From JBAYNW01 sp041678605 (GTDB taxonomy: Bacteria > Cyanobacteriota > Vampirovibrionia > Gastranaerophilales > Gastranaerophilaceae): a stretch of DNA of 64,000 bases. The stretch is from positions 9,399 to 73,398 of the forward strand of contig JBAYNW010000008.1 of assembly GCA_041678605.1 (NCBI GenBank), in the 5' to 3' direction. A program made the position numbers and the translations under genes. The notes beneath the pieces were generated by a model. That model was not told the DNA's origin. It worked only from the letters and a program-made list of their open reading frames with translations, and ran no database searches. Each line of letters begins with the position of its first letter. Positions within the stretch are counted from its first letter, which is position 1. Shown here in pieces: positions 1 to 9,494 of the stretch.

Positions 1-2380
1 TGTCAAATAATTGATCGGCAAGAATTGCATCGTCAAGGTCTACTTTCTTTAGTATTCTTGTCTGAGGATCCATAGTTGTTTCCCACAATTGTTGAGGCAT
101 CATTTCGCCAAGACCTTTGAAACGTTGGAGTTGCAGTCCTTTTTGTCCTCTTTCCTCAACTATTCTTTGCAAATCGGCAAACGAATTGATTTCGATTTGT
201 TCTGAATCGGTTTCCAAAATCAGCTTTTCTTCTTCTTCGATTAGGAAATTTCTAATCAATGGATAAGCCGTTTTTAACTTCTTGTATTCCGAACTTTTTA
301 TTATATTGGAAGTTATTGATGCAGGCTCCAATTCCTCTCCTAAGTCAAGTTTGATATTATATTTGGCGTTTTCAGGATTATATTTCAATTCAACCGAGTA
401 TTTTTCGGCTTCCTGAATATTATAATTTTGGGCATGGTCTTTCAGATATTTGTTTAAATAATCGACAATTTCAGTCATTTTATCCTGATTTTCAAAATCC
501 TCAGCTTCAATTTCCGAACGTGCCAGCCCCCGCAATACGACAGCTGGAATAGCGTTTAAAATCGGATTGTTGTAAGAATGATAATAAATTGACATGTTTG
601 CCATTAATTGAATAAACGCATCATCCGAACAAACTTTTGTTTTTGTTTTGTCGCAAAGGCAAAGACCCTTAACACCACGTTCACTGAGCAATTTTTCCAA
701 TGCTCTTTCATCGTAGAGATATTCGGATGTTTTACCGATTGTTACTTTGAATAGCGGAGGTTGGGCAACATAAATAAATCCGTTATCAATCAAAGGTTTC
801 ATATACCTGAAGAAGAACGTCAAAAGAAGCGTTCTGATGTGTGCACCGTCGACGTCCGCATCTGTCATGATGATAATTTTGTGATATCTTAGTTTTTCCA
901 GTTCGACTTCTTCTTCATTTCTGCTTATGTTAATCCCAAACGCTTGAACCATGTTTTGAATTTCCGCATTGCCGTAAATCCTGTCCAACCTCGCTCTTTC
1001 GACGTTAAGAATTTTTCCTCTCAAAGGCAAAATCGCCTGAAACATCCTGTTTCTGCCTTGTTTTGCAGAACCGCCCGCAGAATCTCCCTCAACGATGTAA
1101 ATTTCGCATTTTTCAGGCTCTCTGTTTGAACAGTCCGCAAGCTTGCCGGGCAGAGTTGAATTTTCCAGAACGGATTTTCTCCTTGTTAATTCTCTTGCTT
1201 TTCTGGCTGCTTCTCTTGCACGCTGTGCCTGAAGAGTCTTTTCGATAATGGTTTTTGCTATCTTAGGATTAAATTCAAGCCATTCCTGAAGCTTATCTCT
1301 GACAACGTCTTGAACGATTCCCATAACTTCCTGATTTCCGAGCTTTTCTTTTGTTTGGCCTTCAAACTCGGGGTTTTCTAGCTTTACACTGATAATTGCG
1401 GTCAAACCTTCCCTGACGTCTTCGCCTGTGAGATTTTGCTCAGACTCCTTGAGAATATTATTTTTTCTTGCATAATCGTTTAAAACACGTGTAATACCAT
1501 TTCTGAACCCTGTTAAATGAGTTCCGCCGTTGTGGGTATTTATGTTGTTTGCAAAAGACAGGACGCTTTCGTTGTAGGCGTCTGTGTATTGCATTGCGAC
1601 TTCAACGGTGGTGCCGGCTACAAATTTTTCCATATAAATAGGAGCTTCAAGCAAAAGCGTTTTGTTTTTGTTCAAAAACTCCACATAGCTTGCGATTCCG
1701 CCTTCATAGTGGAAAGTTTCTTCTTCCAGAGTTTTTCCGTCGATAAAAACAATTTTCAGCCCTTTGTTTAAAAACGCCATTTCACGAAGCCTGTTTGTGA
1801 TAACTTCTTTGTCCATTTCGGTGGTTTCCGTAAAAATTTCAGGGTCAGGCCAGAAAGTTGTTTTTGTACCTGTTTTGTCGGTTTCCTTAATTTTTTCAAC
1901 AGAAGTAGAAGGTTCGCCCCTCAGATATTCCTGACGCCAAACAAATCCGTCTCTTGAAACTTCAACAATCATTTTTTCAGAAAGTGCGTTTACGACTGAT
2001 GCTCCAACCCCGTGAAGTCCGCCTGATACTTTGTATCCGCCGTCACCGAATTTTCCGCCGGCATGAAGAATTGTATGAACGATTTCCAATGCCGATTTGC
2101 CGCTCTCGGGCTTAATATCAACCGGAATCCCACGTCCGTCGTCCTCAACCGTTACGCTGTGGTCGAGATGGACCGTAACTTTTATTTCGCTGCAATACCC
2201 AGCCAAAGATTCATCGATTGAGTTGTCTACGATTTCATATATACAGTGGTGCAAGCCTCTTTGAGAGGTCGAACCTATATACATCCCCGGGCGTAATCTT
2301 ACCGCCTCTAATCCTTCCAAAACCCTAATGTTACTTGCATCATAACCTTGTTCTATCCCTTGATTTGCTTCTGTTGCCAT
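1..2380 (-). CDS. gyrB: DNA gyrase subunit B (3' end outside window)
   Basis: ATP-driven type II topoisomerase subunit that introduces negative supercoils together with GyrA. About 793 codons are visible, from ATG at 2378-2380. The GHKL ATPase motifs EIVDNSIDE, DDGRGIP and SGGLHGVG are near the N-terminus. The TOPRIM motifs YIVEGDSAGGSAKQGR (near 1080) and MTDADVDGAH (near 860) and the C-terminal RFKGLGEM...QLWETTMDP (near 90-130) follow. Roughly 150-170 residues lie between the TOPRIM core and the KGLGEM motif, so this resembles the longer E. coli-type GyrB. The frame is still open at base 1, and only about 25-30 residues should be missing. ParE is less likely because the N-terminal GLHHCIYEIVDNSIDE is GyrB-like. 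Confidence 0.96.
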   Translation of the reverse strand, partial: MATEANQGIEQGYDASNIRVLEGLEAVRLRPGMYIGSTSQRGLHHCIYEIVDNSIDESLAGYCSEIKVTVHLDHSVTVEDDGRGIPVDIKPESGKSALEIVHTILHAGGKFGDGGYKVSGGLHGVGASVVNALSEKMIVEVSRDGFVWRQEYLRGEPSTSVEKIKETDKTGTKTTFWPDPEIFTETTEMDKEVITNRLREMAFLNKGLKIVFIDGKTLEEETFHYEGGIASYVEFLNKNKTLLLEAPIYMEKFVAGTTVEVAMQYTDAYNESVLSFANNINTHNGGTHLTGFRNGITRVLNDYARKNNILKESEQNLTGEDVREGLTAIISVKLENPEFEGQTKEKLGNQEVMGIVQDVVRDKLQEWLEFNPKIAKTIIEKTLQAQRAREAARKARELTRRKSVLENSTLPGKLADCSNREPEKCEIYIVEGDSAGGSAKQGRNRMFQAILPLRGKILNVERARLDRIYGNAEIQNMVQAFGINISRNEEEVELEKLRYHKIIIMTDADVDGAHIRTLLLTFFFRYMKPLIDNGFIYVAQPPLFKVTIGKTSEYLYDERALEKLLSERGVKGLCLCDKTKTKVCSDDAFIQLMANMSIYYHSYNNPILNAIPAVVLRGLARSEIEAEDFENQDKMTEIVDYLNKYLKDHAQNYNIQEAEKYSVELKYNPENAKYNIKLDLGEELEPASITSNIIKSSEYKKLKTAYPLIRNFLIEEEEKLILETDSEQIEINSFADLQRIVEERGQKGLQLQRFKGLGEMMPQQLWETTMDPQTRILKKVDLDDAILADQLFD

Positions 2381-2401
2381 TTTTTCTCCCCAAAATCGAG
2401 T

Positions 2402-2468
2402 AAATAGAAAATAGGAAATAGTGAATAGAAACTCCCACTTACTATTTACTATTTACTATTCACTACTC
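2402..2468. repeat. Inverted cluster of 7-bp AT/AG repeats upstream of gyrB
   Basis: Degenerate heptamers (TAAATAG, AAAATAG, GAAATAG, TGAATAG) are followed by their complements (TATTTAC, TATTTAC, TATTCAC). The block could fold as a long imperfect hairpin in the gyrB 5' leader. It belongs to the same class as the tandem heptamers at 23091 and 63164. Confidence 0.7.
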
Positions 2469-2469
2469 A

Positions 2470-2498
2470 ATTATAGCACAAACAAAAGATTTTGGCAC
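2470..2498 (-). promoter_or_regulatory. Predicted gyrB promoter
   Basis: On the minus strand GTGCCA (complement of 2493-2498) and TATAAT (complement of 2470-2475) are separated by 17 bp. Transcription would start near 2462 and run through the heptamer cluster before gyrB. Confidence 0.55.
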
Positions 2499-2538
2499 AT
2501 TTTTGTTACATTAATAAAACCAAGTTGCAATCAATATA

Positions 2539-2720
2539 CGTCATCCTGAACTCGTTTCCGCGGAGATGATTTTGTAAACAAAATCTATCTTCCCGACACT
2601 GTTTTCTAAGCTCGTTCCTCGCAAAGAAAACAAGAGGCAGGGTCGCAAAAACGAACGACCATGCGATGCTGAAACAAGTTCAGCATGACGTGAGTCGTTT
2701 TTTGGAATAATTCCGCATCC
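2539..2720. repeat. Family A dispersed palindromic repeat, copy 1
   Basis: It begins CGTCATCCTGAACTCG and ends TTCAGCATGACG (2690), so the ends are inverted repeats. Its interior is nearly identical to copy 2 at 37615-37770, including the small palindrome around TTTTGTAAACAAAA. The right flank to 2720 is identical to the right end of the element at 39854-39976, ending GGAATAATTCCGCATC. It fills most of the 347-bp gap between the gene ending at 2728 and gyrB. There is no ORF in it. Confidence 0.85.
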
Positions 2721-2727
2721 TAATAAT

Positions 2728-3528
2728 CTATTTTACCGGTGCTTCGGCTTTATTTTTTCCGCGGAATATTAATGCAAGAACTCCAACCACGCCCGCACCA
2801 ATCAGTCCGTAAATCCCTGCTTTTTTGAATGATTTTACTTTTGGAATGTCCTCTTCAAGGGCTTCCAAACCTTTTTTTGCCAAATCTTTTGCATAAGAAT
2901 CGACATATTTTAAGTATTTCGCTTTAATGGCTTCTCTGCTAATTTGGCCTTCCTTTGCTGAATCTATGACGGTTTTACTAATCTTCAAAGCGTCAATTTC
3001 ATCAAGATGACGGCTTAATCTGCTTTGAGCCTTTTCTAAATCTCTACCCGCTACTTTTTTGCCCGCTTCGGTTTCTGCGTTCTTGAATGTTTCTTCTGCC
3101 AATTTTAATTTTTCGGTCAGTTTCTTCGTTTTGGCAGGTGCTTCATTAATTGCCTTGTCCAAAGCTTCTTTTGATTCAAACCCAATATTTTCTAAAAAAT
3201 CAACTACTGAAATTTTTTCCCCTTTACCCATTAGGTCTTCTATTCTTTTTTCTATTGCACCTTCCACATTGGTTTTTTTTACGTTCGCCCTAATGCAAGA
3301 GAGATCTTCAACCATTTCCTTCTTGCCATCGGGAACGTTTTGGAATGTTTTTTCGAAAGTATCATCGCTCATTTTGAGGACTTGTTTCGCATTAACGGGT
3401 TCTTTTGCCAGAAAATAAGCAGGCACGCCCGCAACAACAAAACCTCCCAACATTTTTGGGATAATATGTCTTTTCCTTCTTTGTTCGCCTTCTCCGAAGC
3501 TTACGCTGTTCACAGCTCCTATTGCCAT
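2728..3528 (-). CDS. Hypothetical protein with N-terminal SFG motif, coiled coil and C-terminal membrane segment
   Basis: 266 residues, with ATG preceded by AAAGG on the minus strand. Function unknown. The N-terminus carries VNSVSFGEGE at residues 6-15, one of seven examples of a recurring F-G/F-K-G motif in this window. A hydrophobic stretch follows around residues 25-42. A charged Lys/Glu-rich, probably coiled-coil region spans about 125-175. A clear transmembrane helix at about 238-258 is followed by a short basic tail. This layout suggests a membrane-tethered structural or envelope protein, which is inference. It appears to be a single-gene unit. Confidence 0.75.
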   Translation of the reverse strand: MAIGAVNSVSFGEGEQRRKRHIIPKMLGGFVVAGVPAYFLAKEPVNAKQVLKMSDDTFEKTFQNVPDGKKEMVEDLSCIRANVKKTNVEGAIEKRIEDLMGKGEKISVVDFLENIGFESKEALDKAINEAPAKTKKLTEKLKLAEETFKNAETEAGKKVAGRDLEKAQSRLSRHLDEIDALKISKTVIDSAKEGQISREAIKAKYLKYVDSYAKDLAKKGLEALEEDIPKVKSFKKAGIYGLIGAGVVGVLALIFRGKNKAEAPVK

Positions 3529-3689
3529 ATCAACACTACCTTTCTTTTGTTAATTTAAACCTTTATGCACATTATAACGAGTACGCAAATTTTTTTTTGC
3601 TATGTAAATAAGGCAATCTTTTTCAAAACAGGCTAAAACTCATTCCCTGTCTGCAAAAAATCGTATTTACAATTGTTAACAATTCCTTT

Positions 3690-4919
3690 TCAATCGGTCA
3701 GAATGTTCCATTTTTTTGAAACTTCATTCAATATTTTTTGTGTATCGGATTTGTTCAGCAAAATTTCCTGAACAGCCGTGTTTATCAACAGATTAATTTC
3801 TTTTTGGCTTTTGTTCTGTCTTAAAACAGGCTGAATTTTGTTGAGCTGCTTTGCACTGATAACACGTGCTTTCGCCATCAAATCGTTTTTATCATATTTT
3901 GTATAAAAATCGTTTTCCAGTGTCTTGTTATTCGTTGCCAAAACATTTGTAAGTTTAGCCAATTTAAGCTGGTTTCCCTCGTTTGTCAAAAACAGGGCGA
4001 ATTTGAGAGCGTCTTGTTTTTGCGGTGCTTTTAGCGGAATTACCAAATTCATCAGCGAAAAATCATTTTGCCCCAAATCACCCGTAATTTGCCCCGCTAC
4101 GTCCGTATTTTTGTAAATCGAAGGGGAATTTTCTTTAATCATGTTTAAGAAATTTGCTCCCGATTGAAAAAAGACGATTTGACCCGACATATATTTTTCC
4201 AAAGCTTCTCTTTGAGTCTGTGTGATTGTTTCCTTAGGGATTAAGTTTTCGGCATACAATTTTTTGTAAAAATCAAAAATTTCAACGGATTTTTTGCCAT
4301 TAATATTTTGCGAAGAATTAATTCCGTACTTATTTAAGATTTTAAGCATGGTGTCATTTTCAGTTATAGTGGGCATAAAAGCGTAAGCTCCGGTTTTTTT
4401 CTTTATTATACTTGAAACTCCGGCCAATTCTTCGTAAGTATTCGGTGGGGCCGAAAATCCGGATTTTTTGTATAATTCCCTGTTATAAATAGTAACGGCA
4501 GATGTCGCATACCACGGGATAGCGTACAGCTCGCCTTTATATTTTAGAGAATTCATAATCTCTTTATTAAATTGTTTCACGTTGTTTTTGTCAATTTTCT
4601 CCAACGCCCCTTTTTGTGCCAGGATTGCCGAAAAATCGGGGTTCAAGTTTATTAAATCAGGCGGGTTGTTGCTCAAAATTGCCGCCAGAGTCCTTTTTTC
4701 ACCCTCTGAAAAAGGAACGTCAATCCATTTTATCTTAATATTCGGGTTCTGAGTTTCAAAATCTTTAATAACTCCGTTCATATACGGTGCAAAATCGCTC
4801 ATTTGAAGCGTCCAGAAAACGACTTCATGTTGTGTGGATTTTTCGGGCGATTTTTTGGCATGCCAAAAAATCGCCCCGCATGCCAAAATCGTAAAAATTA
4901 TAATAAGAGTTTTTTTCAT
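3690..4919 (-). CDS. Extracellular solute-binding lipoprotein (family 1, sugar-type ABC transporter)
   Basis: 409 residues starting at the MKKTLIII methionine. The longer open frame upstream has no start support. The signal peptide ends in a lipobox (ILAC, Cys about residue 13), so the protein should be lipid-anchored. The body has the family-1 binding-protein pattern: VVFWTLQMSD, a PPDLINLNPDF segment, and YAIPWYATSAVTIYNRELY. It probably binds a sugar or oligosaccharide. No permease or ATPase gene is adjacent, so its transporter must be encoded elsewhere. There is no ribosome binding site. A TATAAT box (complement of 4927-4932) lies 7 bp before the ATG, so the mRNA may be leaderless. Confidence 0.85.
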   Translation of the reverse strand: MKKTLIIIFTILACGAIFWHAKKSPEKSTQHEVVFWTLQMSDFAPYMNGVIKDFETQNPNIKIKWIDVPFSEGEKRTLAAILSNNPPDLINLNPDFSAILAQKGALEKIDKNNVKQFNKEIMNSLKYKGELYAIPWYATSAVTIYNRELYKKSGFSAPPNTYEELAGVSSIIKKKTGAYAFMPTITENDTMLKILNKYGINSSQNINGKKSVEIFDFYKKLYAENLIPKETITQTQREALEKYMSGQIVFFQSGANFLNMIKENSPSIYKNTDVAGQITGDLGQNDFSLMNLVIPLKAPQKQDALKFALFLTNEGNQLKLAKLTNVLATNNKTLENDFYTKYDKNDLMAKARVISAKQLNKIQPVLRQNKSQKEINLLINTAVQEILLNKSDTQKILNEVSKKWNILTD

Positions 4920-5139
4920 GAGTTTTATTATAACAGGAAAAGGGAGAACGGGGAACAGGAAACAGGAAAGAGTCTTATTTTTTTGTTGCACTTAGTCACT
5001 TAATCACTTCCTCACGTTTCACTACTCACTAATTATACCCTGTTGTCGAATTACTTTTCTCTTTTTAACCCATAGAATTAATTTGTAGGATGTAAGTTGG
5101 CATTTACTTCCTTTTAAATACGTCAGGAGAGATTTTACT

Positions 5140-5982
5140 ATGGCTAATATATTTAGTGCACCGGTTGTTGAGTTGCAAGAACTGAACAATCTCTTTATAG
5201 AACTTACGGCGAAAAATTGTAATCAGAGATGCAAACACTGTTACATAGATTTTCCGATTTCAAAAAACGTAAAAGATTTTATTTCGATTGATAAAATCAA
5301 GAATACCTTGCATGACACAGTACATGACAATATTCAATGTATTTATTTAACGGGAGCCGAGCCAATGACTCACCCTGAATTTAATTCTATTTTGAGGCTG
5401 TGTTTAAAAAGAGCAAGCGTCTGCATTTGCACAAACGCAACCTTTGTCAATGAAAAAAAAGCGAGATTTTTGAAAAAAGTTGAAGAAGAAAGCGGTAACG
5501 AAATAATTTTTAAATTAGGCATTGATCATTACAACGAAATAAAAAATGATGATATCAGAGGGAGAGGTGCCTACCGACAAACTGTTAATGCTATAAAAAG
5601 CCTTGTCAAATATGATTTTAACCCTATATTGAGCATTATAAATTACTATGGGGAAGATGAAAAAACCCTGATTAAGGAATTTGGCAATATTTGTAAAAAA
5701 ATAGGATTTGAAGCAAATGATTTTAATTTTCAGATAAACGAACATTACAACAAATACAAACCTGTTTCCGAAAAATTTGAGCTAAAGAATAAAAATCTTG
5801 ACTGTAAAAATGGGAGAATACTCACCGAAAAGGGCGTTTATGTTTGTCCTTTTTTGGCAAACGACCACAGGGGCCGCATGGGCGGAGATTTCAAGGATTT
5901 TTCAAAAAAAATGTATCTGGAAACAGATTTTTGCCTAATCTGCGGACAAAACAAAGCTAAAATGTTCGGGCTGAATTGGTAG
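5140..5982 (+). CDS. Radical SAM protein with Cys-rich C-terminus (SPASM-like)
   Basis: 280 residues, with AGGAGA before the ATG. The radical SAM cluster motif CNQRCKHC lies at residues 27-34 and LTGAEPM is the GGEP-like SAM-binding motif. The C-terminus has extra cysteines (VCPFLAND and FCLICG) that could bind an auxiliary Fe-S cluster as in SPASM or Twitch proteins. SPASM-type enzymes often modify peptides or mature other enzymes, but no precursor peptide or partner gene is visible next to it. The substrate is therefore unknown. It is a monocistronic gene, converging on pilO 15 bp away. Confidence 0.85.
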   Translation: MANIFSAPVVELQELNNLFIELTAKNCNQRCKHCYIDFPISKNVKDFISIDKIKNTLHDTVHDNIQCIYLTGAEPMTHPEFNSILRLCLKRASVCICTNATFVNEKKARFLKKVEEESGNEIIFKLGIDHYNEIKNDDIRGRGAYRQTVNAIKSLVKYDFNPILSIINYYGEDEKTLIKEFGNICKKIGFEANDFNFQINEHYNKYKPVSEKFELKNKNLDCKNGRILTEKGVYVCPFLANDHRGRMGGDFKDFSKKMYLETDFCLICGQNKAKMFGLNW

Positions 5983-5997
5983 GATTTCGGCCGCATT

Positions 5998-6558
5998 TTA
6001 CTTAGATGAATAAAGCTTCAGCTGTAATTTTGCCAGCAGGATTTTTTTATTCCTGTTATAAGGTGCCAATTCAAGCTTGTCGATGTTTATCAGGTAAGGA
6101 TATTTATAAATTTCTTTTAAAAAGCTTTCCAAATCAGGATAGTCGGCGATTATTTGCATGTTTAACTGGCAAACGTTGTACTGAGAACCGACCCCTTTAA
6201 CAAATTCATCTTCCGCGGGGTTGTAAACATATTCAATCGAATAAATCTTAATTCCGTTATATTTTGCCATTTCTATAATGTCATCAAAAATTACCGTAAA
6301 GGAAGATTCGGCATCCATTCCGGGAATTTCCGGTTTATAAATGTTTTTTGTTTGATCGGAGGTAGACATGTTGGCTATTTCTGATGCTTTTAGCGTTTCA
6401 AGTTTTCTTTCAAGGTCGGCATATTCAATTGATTTTGTACTTAAATCTTTTTCAACAGTAAATATGTCGACAATTCTAGGTCGAAGACTTGCTAGGGCGT
6501 AAATAAAGCCTATGGTTATAAAAATAACAAATAAAATTGCTTCTTTATATTTTTGCAT
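5998..6558 (-). CDS. pilO: Type IV pilus inner-membrane assembly protein PilO
   Basis: 186 residues: a short cytoplasmic N-terminus, one membrane helix (about 7-25), a coiled-coil stretch (about 35-60) and a ferredoxin-like periplasmic domain. Family: PilO pairs with PilN and links the cytoplasmic PilM ring to the outer parts of the pilus machine. It follows the pilM-pilN fusion by 9 bp and is evidently co-transcribed. The usual next genes pilP and pilQ are absent. The operon ends here against a convergent gene. Confidence 0.85.
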   Translation of the reverse strand: MQKYKEAILFVIFITIGFIYALASLRPRIVDIFTVEKDLSTKSIEYADLERKLETLKASEIANMSTSDQTKNIYKPEIPGMDAESSFTVIFDDIIEMAKYNGIKIYSIEYVYNPAEDEFVKGVGSQYNVCQLNMQIIADYPDLESFLKEIYKYPYLINIDKLELAPYNRNKKILLAKLQLKLYSSK

Positions 6559-6567
6559 CGAGTCTCC

Positions 6568-8379
6568 TTAGAATTTTTCTATCTTTTCCAGATTTTTTGG
6601 TAATTGTCCCGCACTTGCTTGTGCCGCAGGTGCAGCTTGTCCGCTTGGGTTTGGCGAAGTGTTGTCTTTTGGTCCAAACAGCGGCTTGCCTAATTGGAAT
6701 AACGGTTTCTTGTCATCAGTTGCTTGTCCGGGTTGTGCGGCCGCAGGTTGAGCCGCACCGTTGGCTGCCGCAGGCGGTGGTGGCGGATTCAGCTCTGTTT
6801 CTGTCATATTTGTTATTTCAAAATCATAATCTTTTGGGGTGCTTGAAGTACTTGCGACAACGTCGTCGATTGAGCTTGAGGCAATTTCCAGTTTATATAA
6901 TCTTATATCAGAGTCGTTAACCAATTGTTTTATATTTTTATAAAAAGTGTAGATACTTTCAACATTTGTGGACTTACCTTTTATGTCAATTTTTCCGGCT
7001 TCGTTTGACATGTAGTAAGATACCCATAATTTATTGGGAATACTTATTCCCAAAGTGTCGTAATAAGTGAGCTTTGTTTTGTTTTGCGAAAGTATTTTAT
7101 CTATAGTCGATTTAAGGTCAAATGTGTTATCTTTTCCCGCATTGTTATACTTTGCTATATCGGCTGCCGCCTGCGTAATTTTAGCGTCAAGTCCCGCCAA
7201 TTTGGCTTGCTCTCTGGGAATTAAAAAGTTATTAAGCAGCAACACCAGAGCGGCAATTGGAATTATAATTATTCCACCGAGCAGCAGGGAAGTTTTTTTC
7301 ACAAAATCAGGAGTTAAGGCGATTTCAAGGTTTCCCAGATTTATTTTCGGACACATTGAATCGTCCGATTCAGAAGCAAAAGCACCTTCCTGATCTCCTA
7401 CCATGTTCAATTTTAGCGGAAAATCATGAAAAGGATATATCGCCGCACCAATGGATTCCAGAGTTATTTTCAAAGCCATATTCGGAAGAACGTTGAGATT
7501 TACCGGAAGAAGTTCGTTTTGTATATATTTATTGCATTCCAAAAAATTAACCGAACATTCAATATCTAATTTCATGGAAAGGACTTCCGCACTTACCAAA
7601 TCTGTTTCGGAAATTATGAGCAGGTTGCTTGCCGGCAATCCTGCCAGAGTCAGTTTGGCGGATGTTGTTATGGCATTATAAATTTCGTCGTCAACGAAAG
7701 ACTTTAAAGCCAGAGGTTCTTCATAGTACTCTATAATTTTTTTGTCAACCATGGAAAGTATAGCATAACTGTTTTGTGCTATTATCATCAGGTTCCAGTG
7801 GGTGCCTTCTTTCATTTCTTCTTTAGCCAGTTCGGAGTAATGCAAGGCTCTTAAAAGTGATATATAAGAACTTTCCACGCCTATCAAAGAACAGCCGACT
7901 TCACTGCAGATTATGTTGATTTCATCCAAAACATTTTTTTGAATTGCCGTATATGCTAAAGTCCTGTTTTCCGTATTTATGTTCGAATAGACTTCCGCCC
8001 AGCTGATAAGAGGTTCCTGACGTTTAAAAATATATGATTGCTCTACTTCTGATATTATGGCATTTGTAATCGCTTCGTCAGTTAATAAAAGCGGAAGATT
8101 TATCATTCCAAAATGCACGTTTGGTACATTAAGAATTATGTTGCTTCTTTTTGGGATGTGCAATTCTTCAAACAATTCTTCCAATGATTCTTTAAATTGT
8201 TCGTAATTGGCAATTTCCCTTGTCGAATGGTTGTACTCGAGAGGCCGGTTTGAATATTTATTGACAGTACCGGTAAGCCTGTCAATTTCAATCATTTCCA
8301 AGCCGACGCTCGGAGATATTGAAACCCCAACCGCTATTTTTGTGCTTGCACCTAATTTTGTTAAGAAATTTTCTATCAT
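6568..8379 (-). CDS. PilM-PilN fusion protein, type IV pilus assembly
   Basis: 603 residues. Residues about 1-340 match PilM, an actin-like cytoplasmic ATPase (AVGVSISPSVGLEMIEI at the start; PLLLTDEAI and LIGVESSYISLLRAL further on). A membrane helix (about 363-388, GGIIIIPIAALVLLLNNFL) and a PilN-type coiled coil and periplasmic domain follow in the same frame. A Pro/Ala/Gln-rich tail of about 80 residues ends the protein. PilM normally binds the N-terminal peptide of PilN, so a fusion fixes this complex at 1:1. The downstream gene is pilO. The sequence shows no stop or frameshift at the junction. Confidence 0.85.
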   Translation of the reverse strand: MIENFLTKLGASTKIAVGVSISPSVGLEMIEIDRLTGTVNKYSNRPLEYNHSTREIANYEQFKESLEELFEELHIPKRSNIILNVPNVHFGMINLPLLLTDEAITNAIISEVEQSYIFKRQEPLISWAEVYSNINTENRTLAYTAIQKNVLDEINIICSEVGCSLIGVESSYISLLRALHYSELAKEEMKEGTHWNLMIIAQNSYAILSMVDKKIIEYYEEPLALKSFVDDEIYNAITTSAKLTLAGLPASNLLIISETDLVSAEVLSMKLDIECSVNFLECNKYIQNELLPVNLNVLPNMALKITLESIGAAIYPFHDFPLKLNMVGDQEGAFASESDDSMCPKINLGNLEIALTPDFVKKTSLLLGGIIIIPIAALVLLLNNFLIPREQAKLAGLDAKITQAAADIAKYNNAGKDNTFDLKSTIDKILSQNKTKLTYYDTLGISIPNKLWVSYYMSNEAGKIDIKGKSTNVESIYTFYKNIKQLVNDSDIRLYKLEIASSSIDDVVASTSSTPKDYDFEITNMTETELNPPPPPAAANGAAQPAAAQPGQATDDKKPLFQLGKPLFGPKDNTSPNPSGQAAPAAQASAGQLPKNLEKIEKF

Positions 8380-8489
8380 CTACTTCAAATACTTGTTTAC
8401 TACTCCACTTTCATTATACAATAGATTTTGCTTAAGGTACATTTGTAACGAATTTTTACATTAAATGAATGAATTTGAGAAAAAGGCCA

Positions 8490-9392
8490 ATGAAAAATGA
8501 AATATTAAAACTAAAGAAAGAAAAAAATGCCGTAATTTTGGCACACAGTTACCAGAACATAGAAATAGACGAGGTGGCTGATTTTGTTGGCGATTCTTTA
8601 TACTTAAGCCGGATGGCGGCAAAAACCGATGCGGATATTATTGTATTTGCAGGGGTTTATTTTATGGCGGAAACCGCAAAAATTCTTTCACCAAGTAAAA
8701 AAGTTTTGCTGCCGAGGCTTGAGGCAGGCTGTCTTATGGCTGATATGATAAATCTTGCACAATTGAGAGAATTCAAGTCAAAACACCCGAATATTCCTAC
8801 CGTCTGTTACATAAATTCAACAGCAGAAGTCAAATCCGAATGTGATATTTGCTGCACAAGTTCAAATGCTGTAAAAATCGTTGAAAGGCTTAATGCAAAG
8901 GAAGTTTTGTTTGTACCCGATACATATTTGGGCAAATGGGTTGAAAGCCAATTACACGGCGTCAAAGTGATTACTTATCCGGGCTATTGTCCTACTCATT
9001 TAAGAATAACAGCTGAAGATATTATCAATCAAAAGAAAAAATATCCCGAAGCCCTCGTGCTTGCTCATCCCGAATGCCATCAATCGGTTACGGCGTTGGC
9101 AGATTACGTCGGAAGCACAACTGGAATTATGAAATTTGCCGATAAAAGCGGCAAAAAACAATTTATTATCGCAACAGAAATGGGCGTGGTTGAAAGATTG
9201 CAAAGAGATTTGAAAGACAAAGAATTTATTTTGGTGAGTCCGAAAGCAGTTTGTTCAAACATGAAATGGCACCATTTGGAAGATATTTTAAACTCACTAA
9301 AATATGAACAATATGAAATTACAGTTGACCCCGAAATTGCCCAAAAAGCTTTCGTTTGCATCGACAGAATGCTTAAGGAAAGTGGGAAGTGA
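8490..9392 (+). CDS. nadA: Quinolinate synthase A
   Basis: 300 residues. NadA condenses iminoaspartate with dihydroxyacetone phosphate to quinolinate in de novo NAD synthesis and uses an oxygen-sensitive 4Fe-4S cluster. Visible family motifs are ILAHSYQ near the start, FAGVYFMAETAKIL, the cysteines in GCLMAD, SECDICC and VCSN, and AHPECHQ. The start at 8490 (MKNEILK) has AAAAGG 5 bp upstream. An in-frame ATG at 8469 lacks a site. nadB and nadC are not adjacent. The stop codon lies inside AG-rich degenerate repeat sequence. Confidence 0.94.
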   Translation: MKNEILKLKKEKNAVILAHSYQNIEIDEVADFVGDSLYLSRMAAKTDADIIVFAGVYFMAETAKILSPSKKVLLPRLEAGCLMADMINLAQLREFKSKHPNIPTVCYINSTAEVKSECDICCTSSNAVKIVERLNAKEVLFVPDTYLGKWVESQLHGVKVITYPGYCPTHLRITAEDIINQKKKYPEALVLAHPECHQSVTALADYVGSTTGIMKFADKSGKKQFIIATEMGVVERLQRDLKDKEFILVSPKAVCSNMKWHHLEDILNSLKYEQYEITVDPEIAQKAFVCIDRMLKESGK

Positions 9393-9450
9393 GATGTGGC
9401 TTAAGGGCTTAATGGCTGAAAGGTTTAAGGGTTCTGTTCCCCGTTTCCTC
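9383..9450. repeat. Degenerate AG-rich short repeat block
   Basis: Between nadA and hisS the sequence is built of imperfect AG-rich units (GTGGGAAGTGAGA, GGCTTAAGGG, GGTTTAAGGG) and ends with CCCCGTTTCCTC, the complement class. It is the same low-complexity style as the blocks at 34005-34080 and 62740-63200. Confidence 0.5.
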
Positions 9451-9459
9451 AACAAACAT

Positions 9460-9488
9460 TTGACAATTGTATTCAAGCTTAATATAAT
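9460..9488 (+). promoter_or_regulatory. hisS promoter, consensus, leaderless
   Basis: Perfect TTGACA (9460-9465) and perfect TATAAT (9483-9488) with exactly 17 bp between. Only 6 bp separate the -10 box from the hisS ATG at 9495, so the expected transcription start is at or within the start codon. Confidence 0.85.
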
Positions 9489-9494
9489 TGATTT

